In this document: positions 38,101 to 49,171 of the stretch, one piece after another | Position numbering within the stretch: the stretch's first letter is position 1 | Layout: each line of letters opens with the position of its first letter | Translations under genes and position numbers: made by a program | NCBI GenBank assembly: GCA_020912385.1 | Contig: CP087211.1 | Span: 1,178,001 to 1,242,000 of the forward strand | Length of the DNA: 64,000 nucleotides | Direction of reading: 5' to 3' | Source of the DNA: Neofusicoccum parvum | Taxonomy: Eukaryota; Ascomycota; Dothideomycetes; Botryosphaeriales; Botryosphaeriaceae | Notes under the pieces: model-generated | Seen by the model: the letters and a program-made list of their open reading frames with translations, nothing else | Database searches by the model: none | What the model was told of the DNA's origin: nothing

Positions 38101-40275
38101 AGCACCAGCGAGCGGGTGGGTGCAAAAGCCCAAAAGCTTCTTGAACCCTAAAAAATGGGACCTATGGATCCTTTGAACAGAGGCGGCCTTGAAGAGTGAG
38201 GAATGTCATCATCCTACGGATTATACGTGTGCCTACATTTCTCGGTGGCTGGTACATAGTGAGCGGCCACGACTTACCGGCGCATTGTTTGGACAGCTCC
38301 TCCGAGGCATTTACCTAATGGCAGGGTTTCAAAATTAACAGACGACACCTCTCTCGCTCTGTTTACCCATCATGGCCGCATAATGATGCCACGGGCTCCA
38401 CACTTTGAAGAAAAGCAAAGGGGGAAGGTAAGCAAGTGTGGAGGGTCTGTGGCGTGCTGCCAGCAAGCCCGCACACGGTTAAGGTTGCAGCACTAAAGTC
38501 GTGACAGACAGACACCCTACCCGACCTGACTACTCCGCTCGGAGGAAGGAAAGACCCGAAATAGCGCCCGAACGGGTGCGGGATGGTGCCGAAGTTACCG
38601 TCTTAAAGCCGACGCCATCTGTGCTGCGGTGCTGTACCGGGTACCAGTGACATGCCCATCATTCGCTATTTGGCTGGTGGTCAGCCCGGACTTCCTACCG
38701 GCCTCTACAGCTAAAAAGAAAGGGGGACAGCGTGGCAATGAGCCGACAACTAAGGATCACATGCGGAAAATCACTGCAGACATGAGATCTGAGACTTTTC
38801 CTCTCTCCCCAACGCTACTGTGAAGATCAGTGAGGCTGAGATGCCCGATTCTCCACGAGCAAGGACGCCTAAAGAAGACTTCGGCTTAAGCCGGACGGGA
38901 TGCTACGCAGCAGTAGTCTCCACTTTTACTTTTCTTTCTTTGCTTGTCTCCACAACCACTTACCCGGTTTCATGCTCCGTTAATAATCATAATCCTTGCG
39001 TAGAATCATACTCGGGAGCTGCCCTATGAATAAACTTCAGGAACGAGAAGCAGAGACCCTGGACGCAAGTATAGCTAGCAATGCATACGAAATACGAAGT
39101 CCGCAAACCGGTCCGAACAACGCAGTCTCCCCCAGAAAAGCCAGCTCCACAACTACTATGAGATCATCATTCCGGATCGTCTCAGCAAGCGAGGAAGAGA
39201 CGGCAAAGAAAAAGGAGAAGCTGGTCACGACACCGTATCCAAGGCCAGTGTAGATGTAAGTGGTGGCAAACAGAATAAAATAAGCACTCATCGGACCGCC
39301 GCACAGCCCCACCTCGCACAAAGGCTGCCTTTTACATACTACAAGCATGTAAGCCTCAGAAACTTCCATACCCACACCAGCATGCAACACCTCACTCCCA
39401 GCCCTGCCTGATTCGCCGCCATTGTCAGAAAGGATGGAGGTTAAAGCAGGAAAGAGACACCGAGAACGCCCATGCACTTTAGCCGGCCGCCGGCGTCGCC
39501 GCCTCCGCCGCCGCCTCCGTCCACCTCGATCGCGGCGGGCCCACGCGCGGCGAAAAACTCACCACGCGCGCCGTCGACGGCCAGAAGACTGCTAGCCCGC
39601 TGCCTTGTGTGGTTTCTTGCATCGCTCCCACCCTGCCGTCGTGGAGCAGCCAGCAGTCTGGACAGCGACGATCCGTCCACCCACGGCCTCGGGCGCGCTA
39701 CATACCCGCCGTACCCGCGTTGGCCCGCTCCCCTTCCAGTGCCTGGTGATTTGGCCTTGTTCTGCTGGCTGGCCTGTCACCTGCCGCCTGCATGATGATG
39801 CGGCTATTGGATTGCCCTGTACTTGCCGAAGCGGGCGTCTCCTACATGGTTATTGAGTGCCCGAAACGAAATCATGAAACAAAAATCCTCCAATGCCCGC
39901 GCCTTGCGATGCGCACGTGAAGACCAAACGGCCCTATTTTCACCCCATGAATTTTCTCGTCGCGCCTTCGGATGCCCAAAGGATCCTTCATCCGAAGGCG
40001 AAGAACCTCGGCGAGGAGGAAGTCCTGATCCGAAGGCTCTCGAGGAGCCAGCAGTCGGGTCGAATCGGGCTGCGCAAGAAGCGACAGAGCGGTCAGCAGT
40101 ACCGAGGAGCAGAACAGCGTCTTTACGAAAATATGTATCCCATTTCACTTTTTAAAGCCTCAATAATATCGTTAAAACGCAAATTTGTGTCAAACTGTAG
40201 AAAGAACAGCCGCAAGCCCAAACCGAGGGCTGCATAATCCACGCCAATCTCACCAGACTTCTACAGAAGCTTCGT
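35174..40275. other. 5.1 kb region without a convincing gene
   Basis: This region separates the PGM promoter from the 3' end of the siderophore monooxygenase gene. Frames of 60-220 codons exist (for example minus 35824-36492), but none shows a domain, consistent codon use or plausible splicing. A minus-strand frame at 39037-39477 is hydrophobic but opens with GTG and has no recognisable family. A GCC-type microsatellite lies at about 39490-39525. A strong hairpin at 39963-40000 is listed separately. An unrecognised long noncoding RNA or a fast-evolving gene is possible; RNA data would be needed. Confidence 0.5.
39963..40000. repeat. 12-bp perfect inverted repeat (hairpin)
   Basis: CGCCTTCGGATG (39963-39974) and CATCCGAAGGCG (39989-40000) are exact reverse complements separated by 14 nt. 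The structure lies about 280 nt past the stop codon of the minus-strand monooxygenase gene, so it could sit in its 3' untranslated region or terminator zone. Function is unknown. Confidence 0.7.
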
Positions 40276-42142
40276 CTAAGCCTGAAGCTGAGTCTGGTGC
40301 TGGGCGTGGTGACCGTTTCCATTGTGAGGCTGATGAGCCTCATCATGATGAACGCCGTTGCTATGCTCAACCGGGGAACCAAAAACGGAATCAACAACCT
40401 CCTGGCTTCTAATCGAAGCAACAGAGAGTAGGGTATCACTTAACTGCAGGTGCGAAGGCGTGTCAGCTTTTAATCTTCTTCTTGGCCGTGGAAGTGGGAT
40501 TCCGGGGTGGAGTGATGATTTGTGGTGCTCGGGGTGCCGGCCGCCGATCGTTTTCGGAGAGCGGTGTTTTGTAGGAGGGTGTGAATCGAAACAGGAAGGT
40601 GGGAGAGGGCATTTGGCGAATGAAGAGCCATGCCTTGTGAAGCGAGGTGGGGTGCTTGGTGGGGAGAGGGAACCCCGAGGGGCGTGGGAGAAAACTTACA
40701 CCGTGCGTCATCTCATTACAACCTTGCAGCCAAATGCCAGCATTGGGGCTAACCTTGCCCTCTTCGAACAAAACGCCGTAGTTCCTGCTGACCTCCCACT
40801 TCTGGCCAGCACGACCGCCACCGGGCATCAGCCAGCGGCTGCCCTGGAGGATGTCCTCATGCTCGGTGCGCTCGTAGCCAACAGCCACGACGACAAGGTC
40901 GTAGTCGTGGATCTCCTCGACGGCCTCCTTGCGCGCACAGAACTCGTTGCGGTGGTTCGCCACAACCAGGCGAACGCCACCCTTGATGACCGGCGACTCG
41001 CCGGCCTCCACCACGTTGCGGAAGTTCAGGATCCTGTGGGGCCAGTTCTCCTCAGCACCGAGCCTCATCTTCTGCAGGTACATGGTCTCAAACAGCCTCT
41101 CAAGCAGGCCGAGGCGGACGACACCGTAGTTGGTGACCTTGTCGTCCAGAATCGTCTTGGTGCGGAGCTCCGGGTCACGGCTGAACATGTCATCCGTCCT
41201 GTCCGGGTTGAAGATCTCGTTGACGAAAGGCGAGTCGTCACTGGGACGGAGGTGCTGGCCCCTGATGAGGAGGTTCGTCTTCGCGTTGGGGTAGTTGTGC
41301 TGAAGGTTTTCGAAGATCTCAGCAGCACTCTGTCCAGCACCGATGACGGCGATGTTGTAGGGCGCATTGCGCTCGGGCAGGAGCTTGGGCGCCGTGTACT
41401 TGAAGGTCGAGGAGTGGATGACCTTGGAGTGGTCCTGGGGGAACGGGGCGGGGATCTTGGCACGGCCACCAGTGGCAATGACAACGTGCCTCGCCCGGCG
41501 AGAGATGGTCTCGCCAGTGACGGTGTTCCTGGACTTGACGACGAACGAATCAACAGCAGCGCTGTCAATGGTGGTCTTCTCAGGCACAACCTGGACAACC
41601 TCCTGGCCGTAGGAGGTGACGTCGTTGAAGTGGCTGGCACACCACCTGAGGTAGTCCTCGTACTCAACACGAGGGGGGAGGAAGGTGTTGAGGTTGGTGA
41701 AGTCAATCAGCCTGCCGTTCTGGTGCAGGTAGTTGAGGTAGGTGAAGTTGCTGCGCGGGTTGCGCAGAGTCGCCATGTCTTTGATGAATGAAATTTGCAT
41801 GTGAGCGCCTTCGAGGAGCATGCCGGCGTGCCAGCGGAACTCGGACTGTTTCTCCAGGAAGGCAACCTTGGGCAGCTTGTCCAGCTGCCCCACATGGCCT
41901 GAGGCCTCAATGGCATCGTGCATCGCCACGGCGATGGCGAGCGATGCAGGACCGAAGCCGACACAGACGATGTCGTGCAGCTCGTCCTCGGAGGTGGGCC
42001 TCAGGAAAGAGGTGTTTTGGTGCATCTTGGGCTGGGTGGCCCTGTGGACGCTGCGCAGGGGCTGGTTGTTGTGTTGCGGGGGCGGGGTGAAGCTCTCGAG
42101 GGAGCTCTGTCTCGACGCGGGAAGCTCGGCGTGAGGGGCCAT
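40276..42142 (-). CDS. sidA: L-ornithine N5-monooxygenase (SidA family)
   Basis: Two exons: 42142-40700 and 40443-40276, giving 536 aa. It hydroxylates ornithine to N5-hydroxyornithine using NADPH, FAD and O2, the first committed step of hydroxamate siderophores. FAD-binding motif VCVGFGPASLAIAVAMH, substrate-region [21 protein letters not shown], NADPH-binding IAVIGAGQSAAEIFENL and the C-terminal DLVVVAVGYERTEHEDIL are all present. The 256-nt intron (donor GTAAGT, acceptor CTGCAG) joins GCNEMTHG to LSDTLLSVASIRSQEVVDSVFG, restoring the family C-terminus; without splicing the frame ends falsely at 40463. The C-terminal tail is His-rich (HSNGVHHDEAH onward). The ATG at 42142 is preferred; an in-frame ATG at 42217 would add a His-rich stretch but encodes across a TATA-like element. 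Upstream iron-GATA motifs suggest iron repression. Confidence 0.95.
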
Positions 42143-42198
42143 TGCGCGGTGGTGGTGGTGGCGGTGGTGGTTGCTGGTACGCTCAGAGGATACAAACT

Positions 42199-42209
42199 GT
42201 ATATATACA
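42199..42209 (-). promoter_or_regulatory. TATA-like element of sidA
   Basis: The palindromic run GTATATATAC lies about 57-67 nt upstream of the preferred sidA ATG. A CCAAT pentamer (minus strand, 42273-42277) lies about 130 nt upstream of that ATG and could serve the CCAAT-binding complex that recruits HapX. Both are sequence matches only. Confidence 0.5.
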
Positions 42210-42820
42210 TCAGCCATGGGCCACTTCCCGCACGGCCGCGCGCCGCCACGGCTCGTCCTGCCGGCGGCGGGGATTGGCTGTGGGCGCTCACCTGGCACTG
42301 CAGCGTCGCTACGCGGTCTACGGCGTTGAACGGGGTGGGATCGCAGCCGGGGCTGGCGAATCGCAGGCGCGGTATTTCTAAGCTGCTGGCCGTCACCACG
42401 TGCGTGTCAGTGGCTGCGTTTGGCTGCTTGGGGAGACGATGACGACATGGTTTGCGCGGGCAGGAGCGGGCCGGGCAGCGTACGTTTTAGCTCAGCAGCG
42501 GCACAGCAAGGTGCTTCAGGTGGAAGGGAGCAGCTAGCTTCGTGGTGTCGCTGGAGAGGAGAACCAACGGCAGGCTGGGGACGGTGTAGTGCAGCTGCGG
42601 CCCTTTGGCGTCTTATGTACGGGCAAGCTTGCTGCCCGCTTTGGAGCTCTCGCCCGGCGCGACCCGTCCGCCAAGCGGCAGCGGGCAGCGCAGAGCGAAG
42701 GCAGCGCGAGCTCACCAGACAATCGGGCGAGGTGTTCCTGTTAGCAAAGTGCATCGATGGCGCGCGTCGGGCGGCGCAATCCACAGCTAGCCCAAAGGGC
42801 AGCCGCTGGCGATGATCTGA

Positions 42821-42840
42821 ATCAGATAATTATTAGATAA
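42821..42840 (+). promoter_or_regulatory. Iron GATA-factor site cluster upstream of sidA
   Basis: ATCAGATAA at 42821-42829 matches the SreA/SRE1 extended consensus ATCWGATAA exactly. ATTAGATAA follows at 42832-42840, a one-base mismatch 11 bp on. They lie about 0.68 kb upstream of the sidA ATG. In Aspergillus and other fungi this motif recruits the GATA repressor of siderophore genes when iron is sufficient. Binding here is inferred. Confidence 0.75.
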
Positions 42841-43114
42841 GATTAGCGCCGCGGCCGAGGTGGAACGCGGCGAGAAATTTTTTTTCGGCGTGCAGCGCGC
42901 TGGACCATGGCTCATGCAGGGCGCCTGGCGCGAGTCGAGCGGACGGACGCCGCGCTGGAAGAAGCAAGTGCGAGGGGGGAAACGCGCGTGCTGCCCTGTC
43001 GGCGGCCCTGCTGTCGTGCCCGCCTGCCCTGCCGGGCGCGTGCGTGCGCCGAGCTTCGCTTCGCCCCCCAAGACACACCAAGCCCGCCGAGGAGCCCGGC
43101 CCACTACGCCTATT

Positions 43115-43123
43115 TTATCTGAT
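43115..43123 (-). promoter_or_regulatory. Iron GATA-factor site (distal sidA)
   Basis: TTATCTGAT on the plus strand reads ATCAGATAA on the minus strand, an exact match to ATCWGATAA. It is about 0.97 kb upstream of the sidA ATG and 0.65 kb past the ABC transporter stop, so sidA is the likely target. Confidence 0.65.
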
Positions 43124-43774
43124 CCGTTCCCGCCGGCGCCGCCGACTTTCGGACCCAGCCAGGGCTGCCGCGTCCGGGGGCGGCGCCCAGCCATCGGCAA
43201 AAGCCACCCACGTCTGCCCGCGCTAGCAGCACACCATGGCCACCTTCCGACGACGAATTTTTCAGACGGTGCTCCTTGTGCCCGGTACCGAGGTCGCCGG
43301 CTGCCTGCGCGCTGCCCAGCTGCCCGCGGACGCCGGCCCCGTCGCTGTCCTCGCGCGTCCTGTCGCCAGGGACCGCCGCGTCGTCCAGATCGCGCGCGTC
43401 CCAATCGGGCAATCGGCCTGGACCTGCGCTGCACCACGCACAACATCGCAGATCAGGAACGGAACTCTGTTGCCACGGCACGTTGATCGCAGACGCTCTC
43501 TGGATAGCTGTATTATGATCCTAGGAGCTGACGCGTTAATCTACGGGGTTTAAGTGTTACCACACGGCCAGACGCGGGCCTGCATGTATTGCGGGCCACC
43601 TCCCGAAAACTGTCGCTCCATACAGCTCAGTACGCGCGGCCACTGCCTGTTGCGGGACCCCGTGGCAGAAACAAACACTCGCGCTGAAATGAAAAGTGAA
43701 AACATATCCCTGCTGTCACATTCGACCCCACAGCGCCCGAACGCCCTGCTGGAAACACCAGTGAAGCAAGCCTA

Positions 43775-46700
43775 TCAAGTCAGCTGCTGCGTCTCGACCA
43801 TGCCCGAATAGATGCCCCCATGCGCGACAAGCTCATCGTGATTCCCCTGCTCCACAATCCTGCCGTTCTCGAAGACGAAGATGCGATCAGCCTTTTGCAC
43901 GCTGGCAAGGCGATGCGCTACCATAATAGTGGTTCGTCCCGACGATGCGGCTGCGATCGCCCTTCTAACCTCTTTTTCACTCGTGGCATCTAGCTGCGAG
44001 GTAGCTTCATCCAGCAGCAGGATCTCCGGGTCTCTGATGAGCGCGCGCGCTATCGCCAGTCGCTGCCGCTGCCCGCCCGACAGCTGCCCACCATTGGCGC
44101 CAACCTCGGTGTTGTAGCCCTCCGGCAGGCCCATGATGAAGTCGTGGAGAGCACACATCTTGCAGACCTTCTCCACTTCTTCCCGACTCGGCGTGTGGCC
44201 AGGCCGCGCGCCCAGGGACACATTATGGATGATGGTTCCGGGGAACAGGTTTGGCTCCTGTTCGACCAGACCAATCCTAGCCCTGTGTGAATACACCGGC
44301 TTGCCCTTGATGTTTTCACCATCCATGTAGACCGATCCAGACGTGGGGTCGTAAAATCGTTCAATCAAAGCGATTGAGGATGACTTGCCCGCGCCAGACC
44401 GACCGACGAAAGCGACGTATTCGCCAGCCCGGATTGACAGATTGACTTCCTTGAGTGCAAGAGTATCCGGCCTGGAGGGATAGGCAAGGCTGACATTCCT
44501 GAGCTCCAACGTGCCCTTGCGGCTACGGCCCTTCGGCTTCTCGGCTAAATTGTCCGTGGATGAAAGAGTGCCTGTGCTCGTTGAGCCTGGGCTGTCGATG
44601 ATGATGGAAGGCTTTTCGTCGTGAAGCCTGAAGACATTGCGAGCCGCGGATTTGGCGCGAGTGATCTCCGGAGCAAGACTGAACATCTGTCCTGCAGACT
44701 GTGCCGAGAACAGGAGAGCCGGGAGCACGGTGAAAAAGTCGACCATGCCATACATGCCCTCACGCACTTGTTTGGATCCCCTAAAAGAGTAGTTGTTAAC
44801 AACGGTCTTAGATAACGTTATTTTCTCGGGAAGAAAGACTTACCACCAGTAGGCCAGAGCATACACAAAGTATGTGATGGCAAGCGAGAAAGCCAGCAAG
44901 ATGTTCGAAATAAGAGTGAACTTCAAACTCTCCTCGTACGGGCCTTGAATGGCCTTCTTGTACTGCTTCAGCACGCCGCGCTCGCGACCAAGGGCGGCGA
45001 CGGTGCGAATGGAAGCGCAAGCCTCAGACGCCAGAGCTGCAGCATCGTTGTAAGAAGTCTCATGTCGTTCCTCTGCCATAGACAGAACTCGAAGCCTAAA
45101 AAACCCAGCGAGAAGCATAATGGGAACAGCGGCGAGCAGAACGACGGCGATCTTCCAGGCTATAATGTGAGCAAGGATCATACCGCCGCAGATCGATGTA
45201 GTGACCGAGAAGAGGGTGCCGATGATGACGCCAGACAGGCCGCTGATGTGGCCGGCATCCATGCTCAAGCTCGACATGAGCGAGTGAGACGAACGTCCGG
45301 GTTTCGAAAACCAAGACACATCTTGTCTGAGAATGTTCCTGAGTGACGTGTCCTGGATGCGACAGAGGAGCCACTGAGAGACTACGCCGAAGCATGATCC
45401 GCTAGTGATGTATGCGCAGAGGGCGATGAGCGAGAGGATGAAGAACAGCAGGCAGAAGAAGTTGACACGGCTGTCGAAGTTGGGCTCATCAAACTGCGTG
45501 TTCAAAGTCGACACGAGGTTTCCGAAAATGATTGCCTCGCCAATGATGATCGCTCCGCTGCACATGGAGGCGAACAATCCAAGGAGGATATAGAAGGTTT
45601 CGGGTTTGCTGAGAAGGAATGCCCTGCGCAGCACCTGAGCAATGCTGAACGACTTGGCCGGCTCTTTTTTCTCGGTTGGCTCCACTTGTTTGACGGTGGG
45701 TGATTCAACTTCTTTATCCATGTCCGTAGTCATTGGAGCAATGCTCGGTGTTGCGGTGATTGACGACGTCTTCGAATCTAGTGGGCTTTTATCAAACTTC
45801 TGGGCCTCAACAAGACGCTTGTAAGTTCCGTCCATCTCGATAAGGCTATCGTGGGTGCCTTCCTCGATCAGATTCCCTTGATCCATGACCATGATCTTCG
45901 CGGCCTTTTTAATCGTGGCCAAACGATGTGCGATGATGATGGTCGTTCGACCGGATACAGACGTAGCTCTGTCAAGTGCTTTGAGGACCAAGGCTTCGCT
46001 AGTCGCATCCATAGCACTCGTGTATTCGTCGAGAATGAGCAAAGAGGGATTGCCAACGAGGGCTCTCGCGAGACAAATCCGCTGCTTCTGCCCCCCGGAT
46101 AACGACGTATGACCTGAACTGCCAATTGCGGTGTGGATGCCATCAGGTAGAATGTCGAAAAAGTCACATGCTGCTTCCTGTGCAGCCCGTTCGCAACGGC
46201 GAAGGACTTCCTCATCAGAAAGGCCATGATCTTCGCCCAGTCCGTATTTGATGTTGTCGAAAATGGTACCAGTGAAAAGGACTGGCTCTTGGTTGACCAT
46301 CGAGATTCGAGAGCGAAGCCCCTGAACGTTGAATTGTTTGACGTCCTTAGAGCCAATTGTGACCTTTCCAGACGATGGGTCATAGAACCTTAGGAGAAGG
46401 CCAGCGACAGTGGATTTGCCAGAACCAGAAGAACCCACAATTCCGTTCACTGCGCCCGGTTGGAAGTTGAGGTTCACGCCATTCAGGACTCTCGCTGTCG
46501 GCCTTGCAGGGTAGACGAACGTGACGTTCTCGAAGCGTATCCCGTCAGCGAAAGAGGAGTCGTCAGGGCGTTCGCCCTCGTTCGCATAAACATCGATATG
46601 CGAGTCCGCATGGTCCAAGACCTCAAAGATCGATTCACCGGCACCCGCTGCCATGGCGAAGGTTTGGATGAAGGGTCCAAATTGACCAACGACGAAAGAT

Positions 46701-47815
46701 GCGTCGAGGATGAGGAAGACAACGGCGTAGATGGTACCTGCACCTCCATCGTGGCCTCTCTGTTCTTGTAGACGCGTACCATACCAGAAAGCAAGAGCAT
46801 TGGCAGAATACGCAGTGAAGTAAACACAGCCCAGCATGACTGCTCCCGCGATGGACTTTCTGACACCAAGGCGAACCGAGTCTTTGAGGAGGACGAGGTA
46901 GTCATCACACAACTTGTCGGCAATGCCAAAAGCCTGGACAACCTGGACAGCCTTAAGGGCGCTTGACGCGATCGCCGCTGCCTTTTCTGCAATGTCGGCT
47001 GAACTCTTTTGGAGCTTGGCGACTGTTTTGGAGCCGAAGGTGATGATGATGAACATGGTTGGAATGACAGCCACGAGGAGAATTCCAGTCAATTGAGCAT
47101 CCAAGATAAAGCCGACAGTGAAAGCGGCCACGAAGTAGGAAATGGACTGGATGAAGAGGCCAACTTTCTCCGAGGTTCCAAGCTGTACGGTCTGCGTTTT
47201 CTCGGTGAGGATACTTGTCATGTCCGGTGATTCGACGTCGAAATAGGCCATCTCCATACCCAGGGCACGTTCAACGAGGGCCTCCCGTAGGCCGCGGGAG
47301 GTCCTCTCGCCAATGATGCCCCAGCATACAGCCCATCCCCAAGTGATCACAAAGTATGCCACCGCAACCCCCAGCAGTTGGGAAATCCGGACTTGTAGTT
47401 CGTGCTCTGACGGAGGGAAGGCGTCGATGATGTGGCCAAAAATGACACCGATGAGTGGCAGCGGGACACCTGCGGCTATGCCTAGGATGACACCGGCGAC
47501 GAGGATGCATCGGTCTTGGAAGCTCTTGAGAGGCCGGTAGAGGGAGAAGTAGGACGTCTTGAAGGGGTTGAGGCCAGCGATGCGTCGAAAGAACGTTCTC
47601 GAGACTCCGCCAATCTCAGCGTGCCATGCTCGGGGCTGAGCAGTGCTCAAAGAGGCCATGTCCATTTCCCGGCGCCATTGAGAGTCGCCTGCGCTGACAT
47701 TCCGGGTATGCCGTGCGTGCTGAGAATGGGAATCTCCAGCCGAAGGGTCGCCGTCGTTGCGAGTGCGGACGGGTTCGAGAGCCATGGGCTCTGGCGGCAC
47801 AATGGAGGCCTCCAT
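43775..47815 (-). CDS. Full-size ABC transporter (ABCB/MDR type) of siderophore cluster
   Basis: Two exons: 47815-44844 and 44780-43775, giving 1325 aa. The architecture is TMD1-NBD1-TMD2-NBD2, as in Ste6/MDR-type transporters of the plasma or vacuolar membrane. NBD1: Walker A GSSGSGKST near residue 456, signature LSGGQKQR, Walker B LLILDEYTS, H-loop AHRLA. NBD2: Walker A GRSGAGKSS near residue 1115, signature LSGGQRQR, Walker B ILLLDEATS, H-loop AHRLA. Both sites keep their catalytic glutamate, so both look competent. The 63-nt intron (GTAAGT...TTTAG) joins ALAYWW to GSKQVREGMYG within TMD2. The hydrophilic N-terminus (about 1-85) is probably cytosolic. It lies between sidA and the NRPS and shares a divergent promoter with the NRPS, so a role in moving siderophore, precursor or hydrolysis product is likely but unproven. 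Confidence 0.92.
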
Positions 47816-48375
47816 GGATCAATTGGACGGCGGAGAAGACTGGCCTCCAAGGTGTCCTGAACAGGCTTTTACGGATAAGGGAAACGGCGCGTAGGCGGGT
47901 CAGAGGGCCATGTCTTCTAGAAATCGGAACAAAAAAGCTTGGCTCGGCCAGCACAACTCAGAGCCTGCACAGTCCCGAAGGGGAAACCGGGGGAGGACAG
48001 CGCCGCGACACGCAGACCGAAGAAGAGCGGGGAGGGAGAAGACACGGACGCAGACACGCGCGAGCGGTCAAGGCACAGGCGCACGCGATGATGACACGGC
48101 AGGAAACGGACGAGAGCGCAGGCCGGTGCCGGTGGCGCTGGGCGACAGCCGGGGCGGCGCCTTAACCGGCGCGGGCGTGCGCGCTGGAGGCATGGCAGCA
48201 TTGACGGCGAGCCGACGCCGGTCGGCACACAGGGTTCAGAAACGGACGCTACTGGGCAGGCGTCGGCGGCCGCGGTATGGACAGAGGGGCGGCGCGGTTG
48301 CCGTGCACATCGACGCAGGTGGTGGACCACCCACGTAAGGGCCGGCGCCATCGGCTAATCCCTGCAGTGTGGGGC

Positions 48376-48384
48376 TTATCAGAT
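48376..48384 (-). promoter_or_regulatory. Iron GATA-factor site 1 (ABC/NRPS)
   Basis: TTATCAGAT on the plus strand reads ATCTGATAA on the minus strand, an exact ATCWGATAA with W=T. It is about 0.8 kb upstream of the NRPS ATG and 0.56 kb upstream of the transporter ATG. Confidence 0.7.
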
Positions 48385-48510
48385 CCGCCCGCTGCACAGG
48401 GCCTAGGGCGAAAGAGGCTGCTGTTAAGCCTCTTGGAGGCGTGCTTCCGGCGGCCAAGCTCCTGAAAGATTTTGCATGCAACCTCCGCCGGCCACAGCCC
48501 TGCGCCGGAA

Positions 48511-48529
48511 TTATCTGATGATCAGATGA
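48511..48529 (-). promoter_or_regulatory. Iron GATA-factor site 2 with adjacent near match
   Basis: TTATCTGAT (48511-48519) reads ATCAGATAA on the minus strand, an exact consensus. ATCAGATGA on the plus strand (48521-48529) abuts it in the opposite orientation, making an inverted pair that resembles a double GATA site. Confidence 0.75.
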
Positions 48530-49171
48530 GATTTCCTGTGACACACGATTTCCACCGCCGCGCTCGCTGCCCGCGCCTTCGCTGCCCCCCGGCCGGGCCA
48601 GGGCGGTCCGCGCGGGCGCTCCGATGGCGGCCCCGGACCAGCCATCCCGGGCTCGCGCCCTGCGGCGGGCGTGGCGCGCTGACCTGTCTCCGCGTGGGCG
48701 TGGCAGGCGTGGCAGGCGTGGCAGGCAGGGCGGCGGCGAGGCAGCAGGCGGCGGCGCTGCGGTTGGCTGCGCGTGCCTGGCGCGGAGCTGGTGTTGCTCC
48801 AGGCGTGCTCCAGGTGAGCTCCAGACGCGGGCGCGGCGGCTGCGCGCTAGCAGCAGTGGCCCCAGCCCAGCATGGCCCTGCTTCGGCGGGCGCCCCAGCG
48901 CGGCATGGGCCACCATTAGCATCGTCATCGACCGCGACTTCACGCGCCATCGCTCAGAATCTGTCACTCCTGGGCGCCATGGACGCGGGCTCCAGCGTGG
49001 TCCTTCTACATCGCCTGTGGCCGCAAATTATGCGCCGCTGAATTCCGGCGCAGTGATTCGCTGATCCCGCTATCCCGCCGGCTGTGGTCGCTATACTTGT
49101 ACCACTTGCGCGCGCCGTCCCTCACGCCTGTCTGTCCCTGATTTCCTAATACAGTCCGTGACGGCGCTACC

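Larger units (their letters stand above)
42143..43774. promoter_or_regulatory. sidA promoter / ABC transporter 3' region
   Basis: This 1.6 kb separates the 3' end of the ABC transporter (-) from the start of sidA (-). It contains two exact ATCWGATAA sites, a near match, a TATA-like run and a GGT-rich microsatellite (about 42148-42172) in the presumed sidA leader. GC-rich shadow frames (for example minus 42787-43446) cover the middle but match nothing. Confidence 0.7.
47816..49171. promoter_or_regulatory. Divergent promoter of ABC transporter and NRPS
   Basis: This 1.36-kb spacer separates the divergent transporter (-) and synthetase (+). It contains two exact ATCWGATAA sites (48376-48384 and 48511-48519), a near match ATCAGATGA at 48521-48529, and a short tandem repeat of GGCAGGCGT-like units (about 48700-48728). 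Long frames on both strands here (for example minus 48236-48967) are GC-driven. Shared iron-responsive control of both genes is the simplest reading. Confidence 0.75.

Noticed and set aside
39037..39477. 146-codon hydrophobic minus-strand frame
   Set aside because: It opens with GTG, has no family resemblance, splice support or neighbour logic; hydrophobic runs arise easily in T-rich DNA.
40463..40699. Apparent C-terminus of sidA read without splicing
   Set aside because: It follows a perfect GTAAGT donor after NEMTHG and is unlike the family. The downstream exon LSDTLLSVASIRSQEV restores the conserved end.
40358..41791. 477-codon plus-strand open frame opposite sidA
   Set aside because: It is the antisense of the conserved monooxygenase; GC-rich third positions keep antisense frames open. 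No domain resemblance.
48236..48967. 243-codon minus-strand frame in the ABC/NRPS promoter
   Set aside because: Low-complexity Pro/Ala/Arg composition, covers the iron GATA sites and has no family resemblance.
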